From positions 1 through 34,237 of IMG/VR virus record IMGVR_UViG_3300048130_000159: a stretch of DNA of 34,237 nt; one strand, 5' to 3'. Positions 15,771 through 24,319 of this stretch are shown here, in pieces; position 1 is the first letter of the stretch, and the number at the start of each line of letters is the position of its first letter. Source of the DNA: a virus. The translations under genes were made by a program, and so were the position numbers. The notes beneath the pieces were generated by a model that did not search any database, had not been told where the DNA came from, and was given only the letters and a program-made list of their open reading frames with translations.

Positions 15771-18101
15771 TTATCCGCCTAAACCTGAAACTGCGCCTGC
15801 ACGTCTATCATTATTACCGTTACTAGCAACACTAGCAACAGTTCTATCATCAAACGTGTTTACAACCTTTAAATTTATTTGCTGATCTCTGTTACTAGGA
15901 GAGAACAATGGAGACCCCATGCTTGATTGCCTAATTTCAGAAGAGCTAAATAAACCCCCACCTGAACGACTACCGCCTCCTCCACTACCCCCACCTGAAC
16001 GACTACCGCCTCCTCCGCCACCACCGCTTGCATTTGTTTTTCTAATGGCTGCTACACGAGCAAGACCTTGAGCTACAGCAATAGCAGCAGCGGCAGCTCC
16101 ACGAGCAGGAGAATCAACACTAGCTAATGGCTTAAACTGAGATTCAAATGCTTTTTGTGCTGTTAAATATGTAGAAATTAACGTTTCACCTATGGCTATC
16201 TTTTTATTTTCACCAAAGAGACCTTGAAGAAGGGCAGAGGCTGCCTGAACTCCTTGAACAGCCATGTCTTGTGCTTGTCGTTTTTGCTGAGCCGCTAACC
16301 TCTCTGCGTTTACTTCGCTTTGTAATATTTTTTTATCAAAATTAGCCTTAGCTACTCTTTGGGCAGAGTCTCTTTCAATATCACTCAATGTTTTATCAGC
16401 CTCTATTGCATCAAGTTCTGCTTTGTATTGTTGATCTGCAATTTTTTGCTCTATCTCAAAAGCATTAGCCGCTCCACGAGCTTTAAATAATTCTAAATTT
16501 AATTCAGCTTGTTGTGCTTTTAGAACAGATGCCGCATTATCTCTTATTTGTTTAAGTTGCTCTTGTGTTTCTTTCTCTAATTCTAATTCTTGTTTTGCAG
16601 CGTGTTCTTTTAGGTCTAAACCTTCTTGAATATTTATTTTTTCTTGCTCTAATCTGGCTTTGTCTGCTTCTTGCTCTAATAAAAACCTTTCTTGATCTTC
16701 AGTTAATTTTAACTCTTTTATTTCTCTCTCTTTTTCCGCTAAGTCTTGAGTAACCTTAAACCTTTCTAAGTCAGATTCTAAACTTATTTTTTTAGCTGCA
16801 TCTGTTTCTTTTATTATTCCTAATTCTTTCTCTAAAACATTTAAATCAACAGTTGCTTCTCGTGACTTTTCATCAAACTCAGCTTTTTGTCTAGCTACTT
16901 CTAATTCATCTTTTCTTTTTTGTATTACATCTTTTAATACTTCATTTACCTGCTCTTGAGCTTTTGCTTGACCAATTTGCTCTATTAAAGTAGCTGATGC
17001 CGCCTCTAATATAGCTCTTTCATTGGCTGTTCTTTTTTTTCCCTCTTCATTAATATTAAATAGCTCTTTACTTACTTCTTGATTAGCCGTAGTCAAGGCA
17101 TCTGTTGATGCTACAGAAAAATCAATAGTTGATTTAAAATCATCAAACGCACCAAATCTATCAGCACTTTTAAGAGTTTCCTCGTTAAAACCAAGCAAAC
17201 TTAGTGAAACATTATTAAGAGCTTTTTCAAGACTTTCTATTTTTACTTCAGGCTCCTCAAAAGAATCACCAAACTCACCAATCGCTGACTTGGCTGCGTC
17301 ACCAAAAAGATCAAGCCCCTCTTTTGCATCCCTTGCTTTTTTGTCTGTTTTTGTAAGAAAACTAGTAAGGAGTGTTACAGCAATATTTAATCCAAGTATA
17401 ATACCTCCAGTGCCAAATATCTGCCTGCCCAATGTTTTAAATGCCGCTTTAGCACCACCTGTCTTCTCAGTGAGCAAACCGAACATTTCAGCGTTAAAAG
17501 CTATGTTGTTACCAATAGCTCTAAATCCTTGAGCTGCGCCTTGACTAAACTGAGAAGCATCCTGAGCTAAATCACCAAATCCAAATAATGTCTGATTGGC
17601 TATAGAGAAAGATTTGTCACCGCCTCTAACGGCTTTTGTTGTCTTTTTTTGCTGGTTTTCATAATTTTCTAATGCTTCTGTAGCATTATTTATAGCTATA
17701 GTAGATTGCTTAAATTCATTAGACAACTTTTCTTTAGCAACCATAGATTTTCCGTCAGCAAATGCTCCTTCTTTTATGGCATTAGTTTCCTGTTCATGAG
17801 CGTTGGTTAAATTTCTAAGATTTCTAAGTTCATCCTTGTCTAAAGTCCCCTTCAGTTTACCTAACGATAACAAAGCATTTATCTGAGAACGTCTACTTTT
17901 AGATGATTGTATGCGCTGTTTATCTGTTTTGTTTAATTCAGTTTCGCTTTTCTTTAGTTTACTTAGTTGCTTTTCTAGTTTTTCTACCTTGTCTGTTAAG
18001 GCAGACACCTCTGCTGTAGTACTAGCATCAATAACGTCTTTTAACCCAGATAACTGTGACTTGTCTATTTTAAATTCTACATTATATATTAGATTTGGCA
18101 T
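15771..18101 (-). CDS. Tape measure protein
   Basis: 776 residues, the second longest gene and directly after the tail assembly chaperone pair, as in siphoviruses. It has long Lys/Glu/Gln-rich coiled coils (about 20-160 and 370-620), a hydrophobic segment (GIILGLNIAVTLLTSFL, about 234-250), an alanine-rich helix, then a glycine/serine stretch (GGGGGGGSRSGGGSGGGG, near 705) and a short C-terminal domain. At about 0.15 nm per residue, family knowledge would predict a tail near 115 nm. It sets tail length and may help DNA ejection. No peptidase motif. Confidence 0.85.
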   Translation of the reverse strand: MPNLIYNVEFKIDKSQLSGLKDVIDASTTAEVSALTDKVEKLEKQLSKLKKSETELNKTDKQRIQSSKSRRSQINALLSLGKLKGTLDKDELRNLRNLTNAHEQETNAIKEGAFADGKSMVAKEKLSNEFKQSTIAINNATEALENYENQQKKTTKAVRGGDKSFSIANQTLFGFGDLAQDASQFSQGAAQGFRAIGNNIAFNAEMFGLLTEKTGGAKAAFKTLGRQIFGTGGIILGLNIAVTLLTSFLTKTDKKARDAKEGLDLFGDAAKSAIGEFGDSFEEPEVKIESLEKALNNVSLSLLGFNEETLKSADRFGAFDDFKSTIDFSVASTDALTTANQEVSKELFNINEEGKKRTANERAILEAASATLIEQIGQAKAQEQVNEVLKDVIQKRKDELEVARQKAEFDEKSREATVDLNVLEKELGIIKETDAAKKISLESDLERFKVTQDLAEKEREIKELKLTEDQERFLLEQEADKARLEQEKINIQEGLDLKEHAAKQELELEKETQEQLKQIRDNAASVLKAQQAELNLELFKARGAANAFEIEQKIADQQYKAELDAIEADKTLSDIERDSAQRVAKANFDKKILQSEVNAERLAAQQKRQAQDMAVQGVQAASALLQGLFGENKKIAIGETLISTYLTAQKAFESQFKPLASVDSPARGAAAAAIAVAQGLARVAAIRKTNASGGGGGGGSRSGGGSGGGGSRSGGGLFSSSEIRQSSMGSPLFSPSNRDQQINLKVVNTFDDRTVASVASNGNNDRRAGAVSGLGG
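15955..16016 (-). repeat. Tandem 33-bp repeat inside the tape measure gene
   Basis: A 29-nt word beginning CCCCCACCTGAACGACTACC occurs at 15955-15983 and 15988-16016. The 33-nt offset keeps frame and encodes two GGGGSRSGGG-like units. It looks like a recent slippage duplication in a flexible linker. Confidence 0.85.
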
Positions 18102-18110
18102 GGTAATGTA

Positions 18111-18353
18111 TTAGTCTTTAGGTCTATGATATGCCTCACGAGCCATCATACACTTTGTTATCTGTTCAACCGAACATTCGGCTTCAAGCTCCTGCGCTCG
18201 CAGTGGATCAAAGTCAGCGAGAACGTAACAATAATATGTGTACGCTCCGCCAACTTCAACCACGAGGTCATTAGGTGCGAGCAAGTCTAATGACTCTAAA
18301 GTACTCCGACTCCATTGGTAGGTACTTGTCGCCTGTTCGTAAAAAAATCCCAC
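18111..18353 (-). CDS. Tail assembly chaperone, frameshift extension (gpT-like)
   Basis: This frame overlaps the upstream chaperone gene and has only a GTG near its beginning. It is best read as the -1 extension reached at the T TTT TTT slip site at 18341-18347. The fused protein would be 119 residues of the first frame plus 76 residues from here, 195 in all. The segment is acidic with a Cys/Met-rich C-terminus (EQITKCMMAREAYHRPKD). Between the tube proteins and the tape measure, this matches the G/GT arrangement of long-tailed phages. Independent translation from the GTG is the alternative. Confidence 0.65.
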   Translation of the reverse strand: MGFFYEQATSTYQWSRSTLESLDLLAPNDLVVEVGGAYTYYCYVLADFDPLRAQELEAECSVEQITKCMMAREAYHRPKD

Positions 18354-18697
18354 GCTTCCTCAAGCGTTCCTAACTCTAATTCGTCAGACTTCCAAGTTTT
18401 ACTATCAATAGGTTTATCTAATTTCAAGCAGTGATCTGCCGTATATTTACAGTATTTAGCTCGAAACTCTTCATCTAAACGCCAAGCGTTTATCGCATCA
18501 AAATCTGCCATTTCATAATCTTCAACAGCAATATTATCGTCTGTTATCTTTTTATGAGTTTTAGGATGATTTTGTTTGTACCAGTCAAGAAGCATTTGTC
18601 TACGCTCTTCGACTATCTTATCAAAACGAATAGGGGTCGGCTTGACCTCAAACCGAACCCCCATAAATTCGCCAGTTACTTTTGTAATTCTTCCCAT
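18296..18697 (-). CDS. Tail assembly chaperone (gpG-like)
   Basis: 133 residues, helical and charged, with no membrane segment. It lies exactly between the tail-tube genes and the tape measure gene, where chaperones that coat the tape measure protein are encoded. Its last codons run through GAT TTT TTT ACG, a canonical -1 slippery heptamer, and the downstream frame stays open for another 76 codons. Sequence homology to known gpG is not visible, which is normal for this fast-evolving group. Confidence 0.7.
   Translation of the reverse strand: MGRITKVTGEFMGVRFEVKPTPIRFDKIVEERRQMLLDWYKQNHPKTHKKITDDNIAVEDYEMADFDAINAWRLDEEFRAKYCKYTADHCLKLDKPIDSKTWKSDELELGTLEEAWDFFTNRRQVPTNGVGVL
18341..18347 (-). 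other. Programmed -1 frameshift slip site
   Basis: On the minus strand the codons are GAT TTT TTT ACG. T TTT TTT is a standard slippery heptamer. After a -1 slip the next codon is TAC, entering the gpT-like frame. Confidence 0.7.
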
Positions 18698-18720
18698 AAA
18701 TTGCTCGCTTTATTTTAGGG

Positions 18721-19626
18721 TTATGTGTTGAACTCTACGAATGTATATGTTGAATCTAATTCAAGAGTTGGTTTATTAAATTTTATATCGTCATTATTAC
18801 CTATCTGAACAACAAGTTTTATATAAGCTGTATTAGCTGGTAACGTATTACTTATCTTTATAACAGTGTCGCTAGATATAGAGTTAGTAATATCCGCCTG
18901 TGTTTTGCCTGCTGTTATAACGTTTCCAGCGTTATCATATGGATGCACAGCTATTTCAGCGTCAGTAGATGCTATTGTAGTATCTGTAAAATTAACATGA
19001 AACGTTACAGTTTTACCTACAAAAGGAAAATGTATGTCTCTCGTTAATTGTATAACCCCACCTGCAGCAGACTGGTTAAAGTTCTGCGCATCATCAGTGT
19101 CATCCCACTCAGTTAAATCAGCCGCATCTCCAGAATTAGTCCACCCAGCAGCTAAATTGGTTTCGCCTATTTCTTGCCACTTATAAAGAGATAACCCATT
19201 AGTTGAATAAGATATTTTAGCGTTGTGTTTACCTGTAGATGAATCGTATCCGCCAGCAGACTCTCTAGGGCTGCTTATCCTGAAAGACAATCTGTTTTCA
19301 AAGCCTCTAACCATAGTTATGGTTCCTTCAGCTTGAAGTATAGATCCATCAACACCATATCCAGTGAAGAATAGTTCTGTTTGATTGTCAACCCAAGTTC
19401 TTAATTGAGTCTGTTGAGCTGTTGACGAGTACAATCCAGATATAAGGACATTATAGACCTTACTATGAATTAACTCCCGCTCGTTTTCTATAAGAACCGT
19501 ATTTGGTTCAATAGTTATTACCTGCCTAGAAGCGTCTAATGCACCATCTTGCACAACGCTAAACGTCTGTGTTTCAGATAGTGTAGATGTGTTTATTAAG
19601 GCTAATTTAGTTAGTTGTGTGGACAT
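18721..19626 (-). CDS. Tail-tube paralogue with C-terminal carbohydrate-binding-like domain
   Basis: 301 residues. The first ~120 follow the two upstream tube proteins (VITIEPNTVLIENERELIH then VYNVLISGLYSST and VRGFENRLSFRI, matching VAVENNREI/RIVIRT/GHEDFSNGRRETV). Residues about 130-301 are an added beta-sandwich-like domain (TVTFHVNFTDTTIASTD, TAYIKLVVQIG) resembling carbohydrate-binding modules. Such extra domains on tube proteins decorate the tail surface and can bind host glycans. It is the third of three tandem copies and probably a minor tube or decoration subunit. Confidence 0.6.
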   Translation of the reverse strand: MSTQLTKLALINTSTLSETQTFSVVQDGALDASRQVITIEPNTVLIENERELIHSKVYNVLISGLYSSTAQQTQLRTWVDNQTELFFTGYGVDGSILQAEGTITMVRGFENRLSFRISSPRESAGGYDSSTGKHNAKISYSTNGLSLYKWQEIGETNLAAGWTNSGDAADLTEWDDTDDAQNFNQSAAGGVIQLTRDIHFPFVGKTVTFHVNFTDTTIASTDAEIAVHPYDNAGNVITAGKTQADITNSISSDTVIKISNTLPANTAYIKLVVQIGNNDDIKFNKPTLELDSTYTFVEFNT

Positions 19627-19645
19627 TGTTATTTACTCCTATTTA

Positions 19646-20134
19646 TTAAGCCGTTCCAGCTGCAGAGAATAACACCTTTCTACTGTCTACATCTTGAAGT
19701 TGTGCTACTAGTACAGTTTCTAATCTTCCATTTTCAAACGATTGATAACCCTGTATAAATGTTAAATTAGTACCACTGGTACCACCTAAAGTAATGTCTA
19801 CACCCTTACCAATTAGTTTGATATACGCTTCTTTTACGTCTTCACCGCCACAAGATATATACTCATGTATATGCTCAGTTACAGCAGCTATCTTACCAGA
19901 CCCAGCATCTAATATTTTAAAGTTAGCAGTAGTACCTTCACTAGTATGAGTATTAAGAGTTCTGATAACTACACGACCAGTGTAAGCATCAAAAAGCTCT
20001 CGCTCGTTTTCAACAACAACTGTTTCAGGCGTCATAGAAACCTCTAACCCTTCTACGGTTATATTTTCTATGGTTCCTCTTTTGTTATCATTTTTATCGT
20101 AAACTTCAGCTTTTTTAAATAGTAATCTTGACAT
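19646..20134 (-). CDS. Tail-tube protein, paralogue 2
   Basis: 162 residues. ENITVEGLEVSMTPETVVVE and AYTGRVVIRT align with the upstream gene's NITVEGLEISNEPATVAVE and SFTGRIVIRT, and the C-termini share (E/D)xFxNGRxETVL. It is small, beta-rich and single-domain, located between the tail terminator candidate and the chaperone genes. That is the expected place and size for the tail-tube subunit of a siphovirus. Which copy forms the main tube cannot be told from sequence. Confidence 0.65.
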   Translation of the reverse strand: MSRLLFKKAEVYDKNDNKRGTIENITVEGLEVSMTPETVVVENERELFDAYTGRVVIRTLNTHTSEGTTANFKILDAGSGKIAAVTEHIHEYISCGGEDVKEAYIKLIGKGVDITLGGTSGTNLTFIQGYQSFENGRLETVLVAQLQDVDSRKVLFSAAGTA

Positions 20135-20153
20135 AATGGCTACTCCTTATATT

Positions 20154-20600
20154 TTAAGCGTCACCAACAACGAGTGAACTTAGGTTGGATATTGCAGCAG
20201 CTTGAGCTGTTAATACAGTTTCTCTTCTGCCGTTACTAAAATCTTCGTGACCCATAATGTAAACAACATCAGTTGTTATGTCATGTGTTCCTGTAGCTCC
20301 ATGAAGTTTTAGTTTTGCTTCTGTTGGAAGAACTCCATCTGGGGATACACTAGCGTGACTTAGTATAGCTGTTTGAACTCCTGTGGCTGCTACCTGTTTA
20401 AAGTTTATGTCAGTAGTCCTAATAACAATACGACCTGTAAAAGATTCGTTTATTTCTCTGTTATTTTCTACTGCTACTGTAGCTGGCTCATTACTTATTT
20501 CTAAACCCTCCACAGTTATGTTTCTAATGAATGTGCCTCCATTAACAGCGCTACCGCTACTATCGAGGATTTCAGCATGAGTAAATATTAGTTTTGCCAT
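20154..20600 (-). CDS. Tail-tube protein, paralogue 1
   Basis: 148 residues, first of three tandem related genes. The shared core is NITVEGLEISNEPATVAVEN, SFTGRIVIRT and EDFSNGRRETVLTAQ. It is a beta-rich single domain with no membrane segment. Position after the connector genes and before the chaperone pair supports a major tail protein role. Duplication of the tube gene may produce a mixed tube or specialised end rings. Confidence 0.65.
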   Translation of the reverse strand: MAKLIFTHAEILDSSGSAVNGGTFIRNITVEGLEISNEPATVAVENNREINESFTGRIVIRTTDINFKQVAATGVQTAILSHASVSPDGVLPTEAKLKLHGATGTHDITTDVVYIMGHEDFSNGRRETVLTAQAAAISNLSSLVVGDA

Positions 20601-20604
20601 TATT

Positions 20605-21063
20605 TTATTGTCTTATTTTAATTATACTTTCAAAGTTTACATTCGTTGATAGGTAACCATCGTCTTCATCTATCGTGTTCACACCAGTCATTGTTAGGGT
20701 TTCTACATCAGAGTTTATGGAATCACCACCTGTTGTATCCGCCCAGTCAATTAACTGATCTGTAATTTCTAACATTCTGTCATAAGCAACGTCTTTTCCG
20801 CTATGAGAATCTGATTGCTCAACGTACACAGTGACCTCAAAGTTTTGAACTAAATCAATAGGTTTTTCGTCTTCTACCCTGTCTATAGACGTTCCGCTTA
20901 ACAACCTAAAGATGGCTACTTCTTTTTTGATGTCACCTCTTTTCCTAATATCGAAATTGTTTCCACTGAATTTCAATACCTTTTCAATAGTGGTTCTACT
21001 GTCTGTACTAGAGTACGAGCTAAAACTAGTGGTATATGCTGTAAGTATTGCGTTTCTATCCAA
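20605..21063 (-). CDS. Probable tail terminator / minor tail protein
   Basis: 152 residues from a TTG at 21063. In this frame a stop lies two codons upstream and no ATG follows until far inside, so TTG is the only reasonable start; it overlaps the upstream stop by 8 nt. EVTVYVEQSDSHSGKDVAYDRMLEITDQLIDWA resembles in part the helix-plus-strand layout of tail terminator (gpU-like) proteins. Gene order (after the head-tail connector, before the tube) supports that call. Confidence 0.5.
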   Translation of the reverse strand: MDRNAILTAYTTSFSSYSSTDSRTTIEKVLKFSGNNFDIRKRGDIKKEVAIFRLLSGTSIDRVEDEKPIDLVQNFEVTVYVEQSDSHSGKDVAYDRMLEITDQLIDWADTTGGDSINSDVETLTMTGVNTIDEDDGYLSTNVNFESIIKIRQ

Positions 21064-21532
21064 TTCTAGTCACCGTTGCTTCAGCCTTTAGCGTTCTTGG
21101 TTTATTTAACGTATTAGATATTTGTGTTTCTACAAAATCTATAATACTTTTTTGCTCTGAGCTTTTACTATCCTTTTCTATAGGATAAAGTCTGTGACCA
21201 TCTCGTTTGTTTTCATGACTATTCATGTAACTATAAACCTCACCACTGTCATAGCCAAAGTCTATTGTATTTTCACCTTGCTCAAAATAAAAAGATTGTT
21301 TAGCGTTTCCTGACCATACAAAATCTCTAAAAGGTCTTACTCCTTTATTGACCTTTCTGTTTCTATATTTTCTATTTAGTACTTGACGACTACTTCCATC
21401 TGGTTGTGTTCCTTGACTTGAAATTTTCCATATATGCTCTTTGTATTCCCTACCTATATCAGTCAGTACTTGTCTAGGAACACTTAATATAGTGTCCTCT
21501 AAATCCTTTTTTATAGCTTCGCCTAAAGTCAT
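21056..21532 (-). CDS. Head-tail joining / virion morphogenesis protein
   Basis: 158 residues. SSQGTQPDGSSRQVLNRKYRNRK, FVWSGNAKQSFYF and YMNSHENKRDGHRLYPIEKDS follow the pattern of the HK97 gp10 / Mu gpG-like virion morphogenesis families, in which a Lys/Arg segment, a short 'sG.l..s' motif and a 'H..G...R..fp' motif recur. These proteins complete the connector or tail end. It lies between the adaptor candidate and the tail terminator candidate. Confidence 0.5.
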   Translation of the reverse strand: MTLGEAIKKDLEDTILSVPRQVLTDIGREYKEHIWKISSQGTQPDGSSRQVLNRKYRNRKVNKGVRPFRDFVWSGNAKQSFYFEQGENTIDFGYDSGEVYSYMNSHENKRDGHRLYPIEKDSKSSEQKSIIDFVETQISNTLNKPRTLKAEATVTRIG

Positions 21533-21533
21533 A

Positions 21534-21989
21534 TCAATACAAGCTCATAAATCTAACTCTAGGAGTTGTCTTGGGTTTAGCAAGTAAACCACTAAGTCTC
21601 CTAATGTTAGCTGTTAAGTATTGATTGTACATTGCGTAGTACTTTCTAGCTTTTTCGTAAGAGTAGCTTTCTCTGTGAGTTGCGTCTTGAGCAAACCACA
21701 ACTCTAAAAACTTGTATGTTAATAAATCAACGAGGAGTTCCTCCGAATCTGCAGCGTGTATAGCATCTAGTAGAGCTGTTTCTGTGCTATACGTAGTGTC
21801 GTTGATATACTCTCTAAGATTCTCAAGAATATCCGTTTTAAGGAGCTTAATTGCCTTACCTAGTATGAGATTATCCTTCTCAGAGAGATTGAGCGTTGTA
21901 GACCCTGTAGTGACGTTTACACCCTTAAAGGTTAGCTCTTCTAGTGCATCAATATTGTTTCTAGTAAGGGTTAAGTCGCTAAACGCCAT
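21534..21989 (-). CDS. Putative head-tail adaptor
   Basis: 151 residues, mostly helical, two genes after the capsid gene. ELLVDLLTYKFLELWFAQDATHRESYSYEKARKYY reads as a helical bundle typical of connector (gp6/gp15-like) adaptors. Assigned by length, helicity and order; no diagnostic motif. Confidence 0.45.
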   Translation of the reverse strand: MAFSDLTLTRNNIDALEELTFKGVNVTTGSTTLNLSEKDNLILGKAIKLLKTDILENLREYINDTTYSTETALLDAIHAADSEELLVDLLTYKFLELWFAQDATHRESYSYEKARKYYAMYNQYLTANIRRLSGLLAKPKTTPRVRFMSLY

Positions 21990-21995
21990 AATATC

Positions 21996-22202
21996 TTATT
22001 TGTTTCGTTGGTCTTGTTCGTGTTTTATCCTGTGCCATTCACCGTACCACTTTGTCATCATGTAGCCGAGCGTAACCAAACCAATAAGTAGAGAGACACC
22101 AGCAGAAACTTGATTAAGTGTTAGGCTAGAAAGCATGCCTACGGCTCCTATCATTGCTTTGTGGTCCATTATCTCATCTATGTTTATCATTTTGCTTTCC
22201 AT
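21996..22202 (-). CDS. Small membrane protein in the capsid region
   Basis: 68 residues with an amphipathic start, one or two hydrophobic segments (AMIGAVGMLSSLTL and VSAGVSLLIGLVTLGYMM) and a basic, charged tail (KWYGEWHRIKHEQDQRNK). It follows the terminator after the capsid gene. The layout is holin-like, but the gene is in the structural operon, so a second holin, antiholin or membrane-targeting factor are all possible. Confidence 0.55.
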   Translation of the reverse strand: MESKMINIDEIMDHKAMIGAVGMLSSLTLNQVSAGVSLLIGLVTLGYMMTKWYGEWHRIKHEQDQRNK

Positions 22203-22207
22203 GGCTT

Positions 22208-22249
22208 AAAAAAGGGGGAGCCGTTGTCAAAAATGACAACATTTCCCCC
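22208..22249 (-). terminator. Terminator after the major capsid gene
   Basis: On the minus strand GGGGG, then GTTGTCA paired with TGACAAC around a TTTT-type loop, then CCCCC and six T. Two nested stems make it strong. It should leave capsid mRNA in excess over the downstream connector and tail genes. Confidence 0.85.
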
Positions 22250-22271
22250 AATTTTGTTGTTAGCGTGTAGC

Positions 22272-23465
22272 TTACGCTTTAGCTACGTTACCACGAATGT
22301 ATCGTCCACCTAGATCTGGTCTGAATACTTTAGCTCCGTAAAGAACTTCGATAAGTATGTCAGCACCTGACTTGGTTTCTTCTACAGTCAATGTGTAGTT
22401 CACATTGTTAGTAGGCTCGAATCCAGCAGCTCTACGAACGCCTGAACCTGAACCGCTATCTACTGAAGGCATTACAGCAGTTACTAAGGCAAGGGCAGAA
22501 GGATCGTAGAAGAACTGCTCACGACCAGTGTCACCAGAAGCAATATCAACTGGGTTGATAGTAGCGTTGTTAGCAACAGCAGAACGTAACTCTTCTTTTA
22601 GAGTCAATACAGTTCCTGTTTGAGACTGAACAGTGTAGAAGTCATCAGCACCTTTAGCAGAACCGAAAGTAACGATGTCACCCTCAGCTAGAGACACAGT
22701 TGCAGCACCACCAGAACCATCATCAATGGTTAACTCAGTTTGTCCTACAGCTTCGTCAGCAGCTAATACAGCGTCGGTTACAGTAGCAGCAGTGTGGCTA
22801 GAACCTTCGTTGTCGATGAAGAAGTCAAAACCATAAGCACGACCCATAGCTCCACCTAATTGGATACCTGAGTCTCCACGAGTGTTAGCTTGTTGGAATA
22901 GGCTTAGTGTAGTTAAATCTTTCTCAGCGAAAGGATCAATAACCATCATCATATTGTCAGTGATGAACTTACGAGAAGCCATAATTCTTCGGGCTTCAGC
23001 AAGGTCATTAGCACTTAACACAGTAGAGTCAGTGTTATTGTCAGCGAAAGCTACTTCAAAGGCTTTACGAGCCTCAACCTTAATGTCGCTATTGATTTGG
23101 TCAATAAGCTGGTGTAGTCTTGGCACAAAGTGTTGTTGTACTAAGTCAGGAAGCGCAAACTTTTGGTCAGCTTTGTCGATGCTGAATCCAGAGTAGTAGT
23201 GCTTGTTGATTACTAGTTGCTCTTCGTTAGCATCAGGGGTTCCTAGAGAATAAGACCCTGAGTAAGAAGAAGGAGAGCCAGTAGGCTTTACTGCACGAGT
23301 AATACTTACAGTCTTGTTACGAGCTGCAACTAGACCTTCGATTGATGCGCCAGCTACGTTAGTAACGGCTTTGGATACCATTGGTCGGTCTGGATATTGG
23401 TTAGCTAGTGCAACCTCAACAAACGCCTCTGGTTCGTAAATGGAAAAATTACTATTAATTGCCAT
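22272..23465 (-). CDS. Major capsid protein (HK97 fold, P22-coat-like)
   Basis: 397 residues, after scaffold and portal. The N-terminal arm leads to GASIEGLVAARNKTVSITR, a long spine-helix region (QQHFVPRLHQLIDQINSDIKVEARKAF), then ARRIMASRK...MMMVIDPFAEKDL and GRAYGFDFFIDN, the pattern of P22-coat-like HK97-fold capsids. Residues about 245-320 form a Gly/Thr-rich beta insertion (TELTIDDGSGGAATVSLAEGD). A leader of about 100 nt with an AT-rich TATAAT and a downstream terminator suggest separate high-level expression. Confidence 0.85.
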   Translation of the reverse strand: MAINSNFSIYEPEAFVEVALANQYPDRPMVSKAVTNVAGASIEGLVAARNKTVSITRAVKPTGSPSSYSGSYSLGTPDANEEQLVINKHYYSGFSIDKADQKFALPDLVQQHFVPRLHQLIDQINSDIKVEARKAFEVAFADNNTDSTVLSANDLAEARRIMASRKFITDNMMMVIDPFAEKDLTTLSLFQQANTRGDSGIQLGGAMGRAYGFDFFIDNEGSSHTAATVTDAVLAADEAVGQTELTIDDGSGGAATVSLAEGDIVTFGSAKGADDFYTVQSQTGTVLTLKEELRSAVANNATINPVDIASGDTGREQFFYDPSALALVTAVMPSVDSGSGSGVRRAAGFEPTNNVNYTLTVEETKSGADILIEVLYGAKVFRPDLGGRYIRGNVAKA

Positions 23466-23568
23466 GTCTTTATAAAAGTTAAATTAAATGTTGGATTATA
23501 TTTAGCTTTTGGGTCGCTGTGACCAGAACATGACAATTAAGGTTTTGCCTAACCATAATAAGATGGAT

Positions 23569-24303
23569 TTACGCTTGTTCAGCCCAACCGCCTGCGGCTC
23601 TTGAAGCCCCGAAAAGCTCCTCAGCCTTAGCGCGATCTGCTGGATTAGACGAGCGTACAAGTTTCTGAAACTCTGCTCGACTAGGTCTTTCACTAGAAGG
23701 GGTACCACCAGTCGCCCCTCCTGCGCCCACTTTCTTGGGCTTCGCAAATTGTTTAGCAAACTCTACAAGAGAGTTCCCTACCGATTTTCTATTGCCTTGA
23801 GCGTCTAAATCAGGTACACCACCTTTGGTAGCATAAAACTGACCGTTGCTCTCCTCAATTTCATATTCGTTGTAGAACAGTTGTTCTATGTAATCTTTTC
23901 TGAGCGTCAGCTCGTTGTCTTGCTCTAAAGCGCTAAAAGCAGAATTAAACTCAGAACCTATACGGTTCTCCATTTGATTCAGTGCTAATTGCTCTTTGGC
24001 TGTCTCTGCTTGTTCTTGGTATTGTTGCAACAGTTCTCGCAACTGGTCTGCTTCGCCCTTATCCTCTTGCACAGGTTGCATTTTATTTGACAATAAAGAG
24101 AACGCATCATCGAGAGTATTGACATCATTACCTAATATTTCAGAGAATTTACTTATCATGTCTCGTTCGACTTTGCCCTTACCTTCATTGTAAGCGCCCC
24201 TAAAGAACTTGTCTTTATCGAACTCTGGTTGCTGTGTTTGAGAAGTTGTCTCTTCTGTTGTTGACTCAGGAGCGTCAACGGACTCTATGTTTTCTTCACT
24301 CAT
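23569..24303 (-). CDS. Scaffolding protein
   Basis: 244 residues, between portal and capsid genes. An acidic, disordered start (SEENIESVDAPESTTEETTSQ), a central coiled coil (ADQLRELLQQYQEQAETAKEQL) and a basic, Gly-rich end (KPKKVGAGGATGGTPSSERPSR) are characteristic of internal scaffolds that bind coat protein through the C-terminus. No protease motif is present in or near it. Confidence 0.75.
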   Translation of the reverse strand: MSEENIESVDAPESTTEETTSQTQQPEFDKDKFFRGAYNEGKGKVERDMISKFSEILGNDVNTLDDAFSLLSNKMQPVQEDKGEADQLRELLQQYQEQAETAKEQLALNQMENRIGSEFNSAFSALEQDNELTLRKDYIEQLFYNEYEIEESNGQFYATKGGVPDLDAQGNRKSVGNSLVEFAKQFAKPKKVGAGGATGGTPSSERPSRAEFQKLVRSSNPADRAKAEELFGASRAAGGWAEQA

Positions 24304-24319
24304 AATGGTTATAAGTTAA

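Noticed and set aside
23502-23759. 85-residue frame overlapping the scaffold gene
   Set aside because: Alternative frame of the scaffold 3' end; composition is not protein-like and the scaffold frame is clear.
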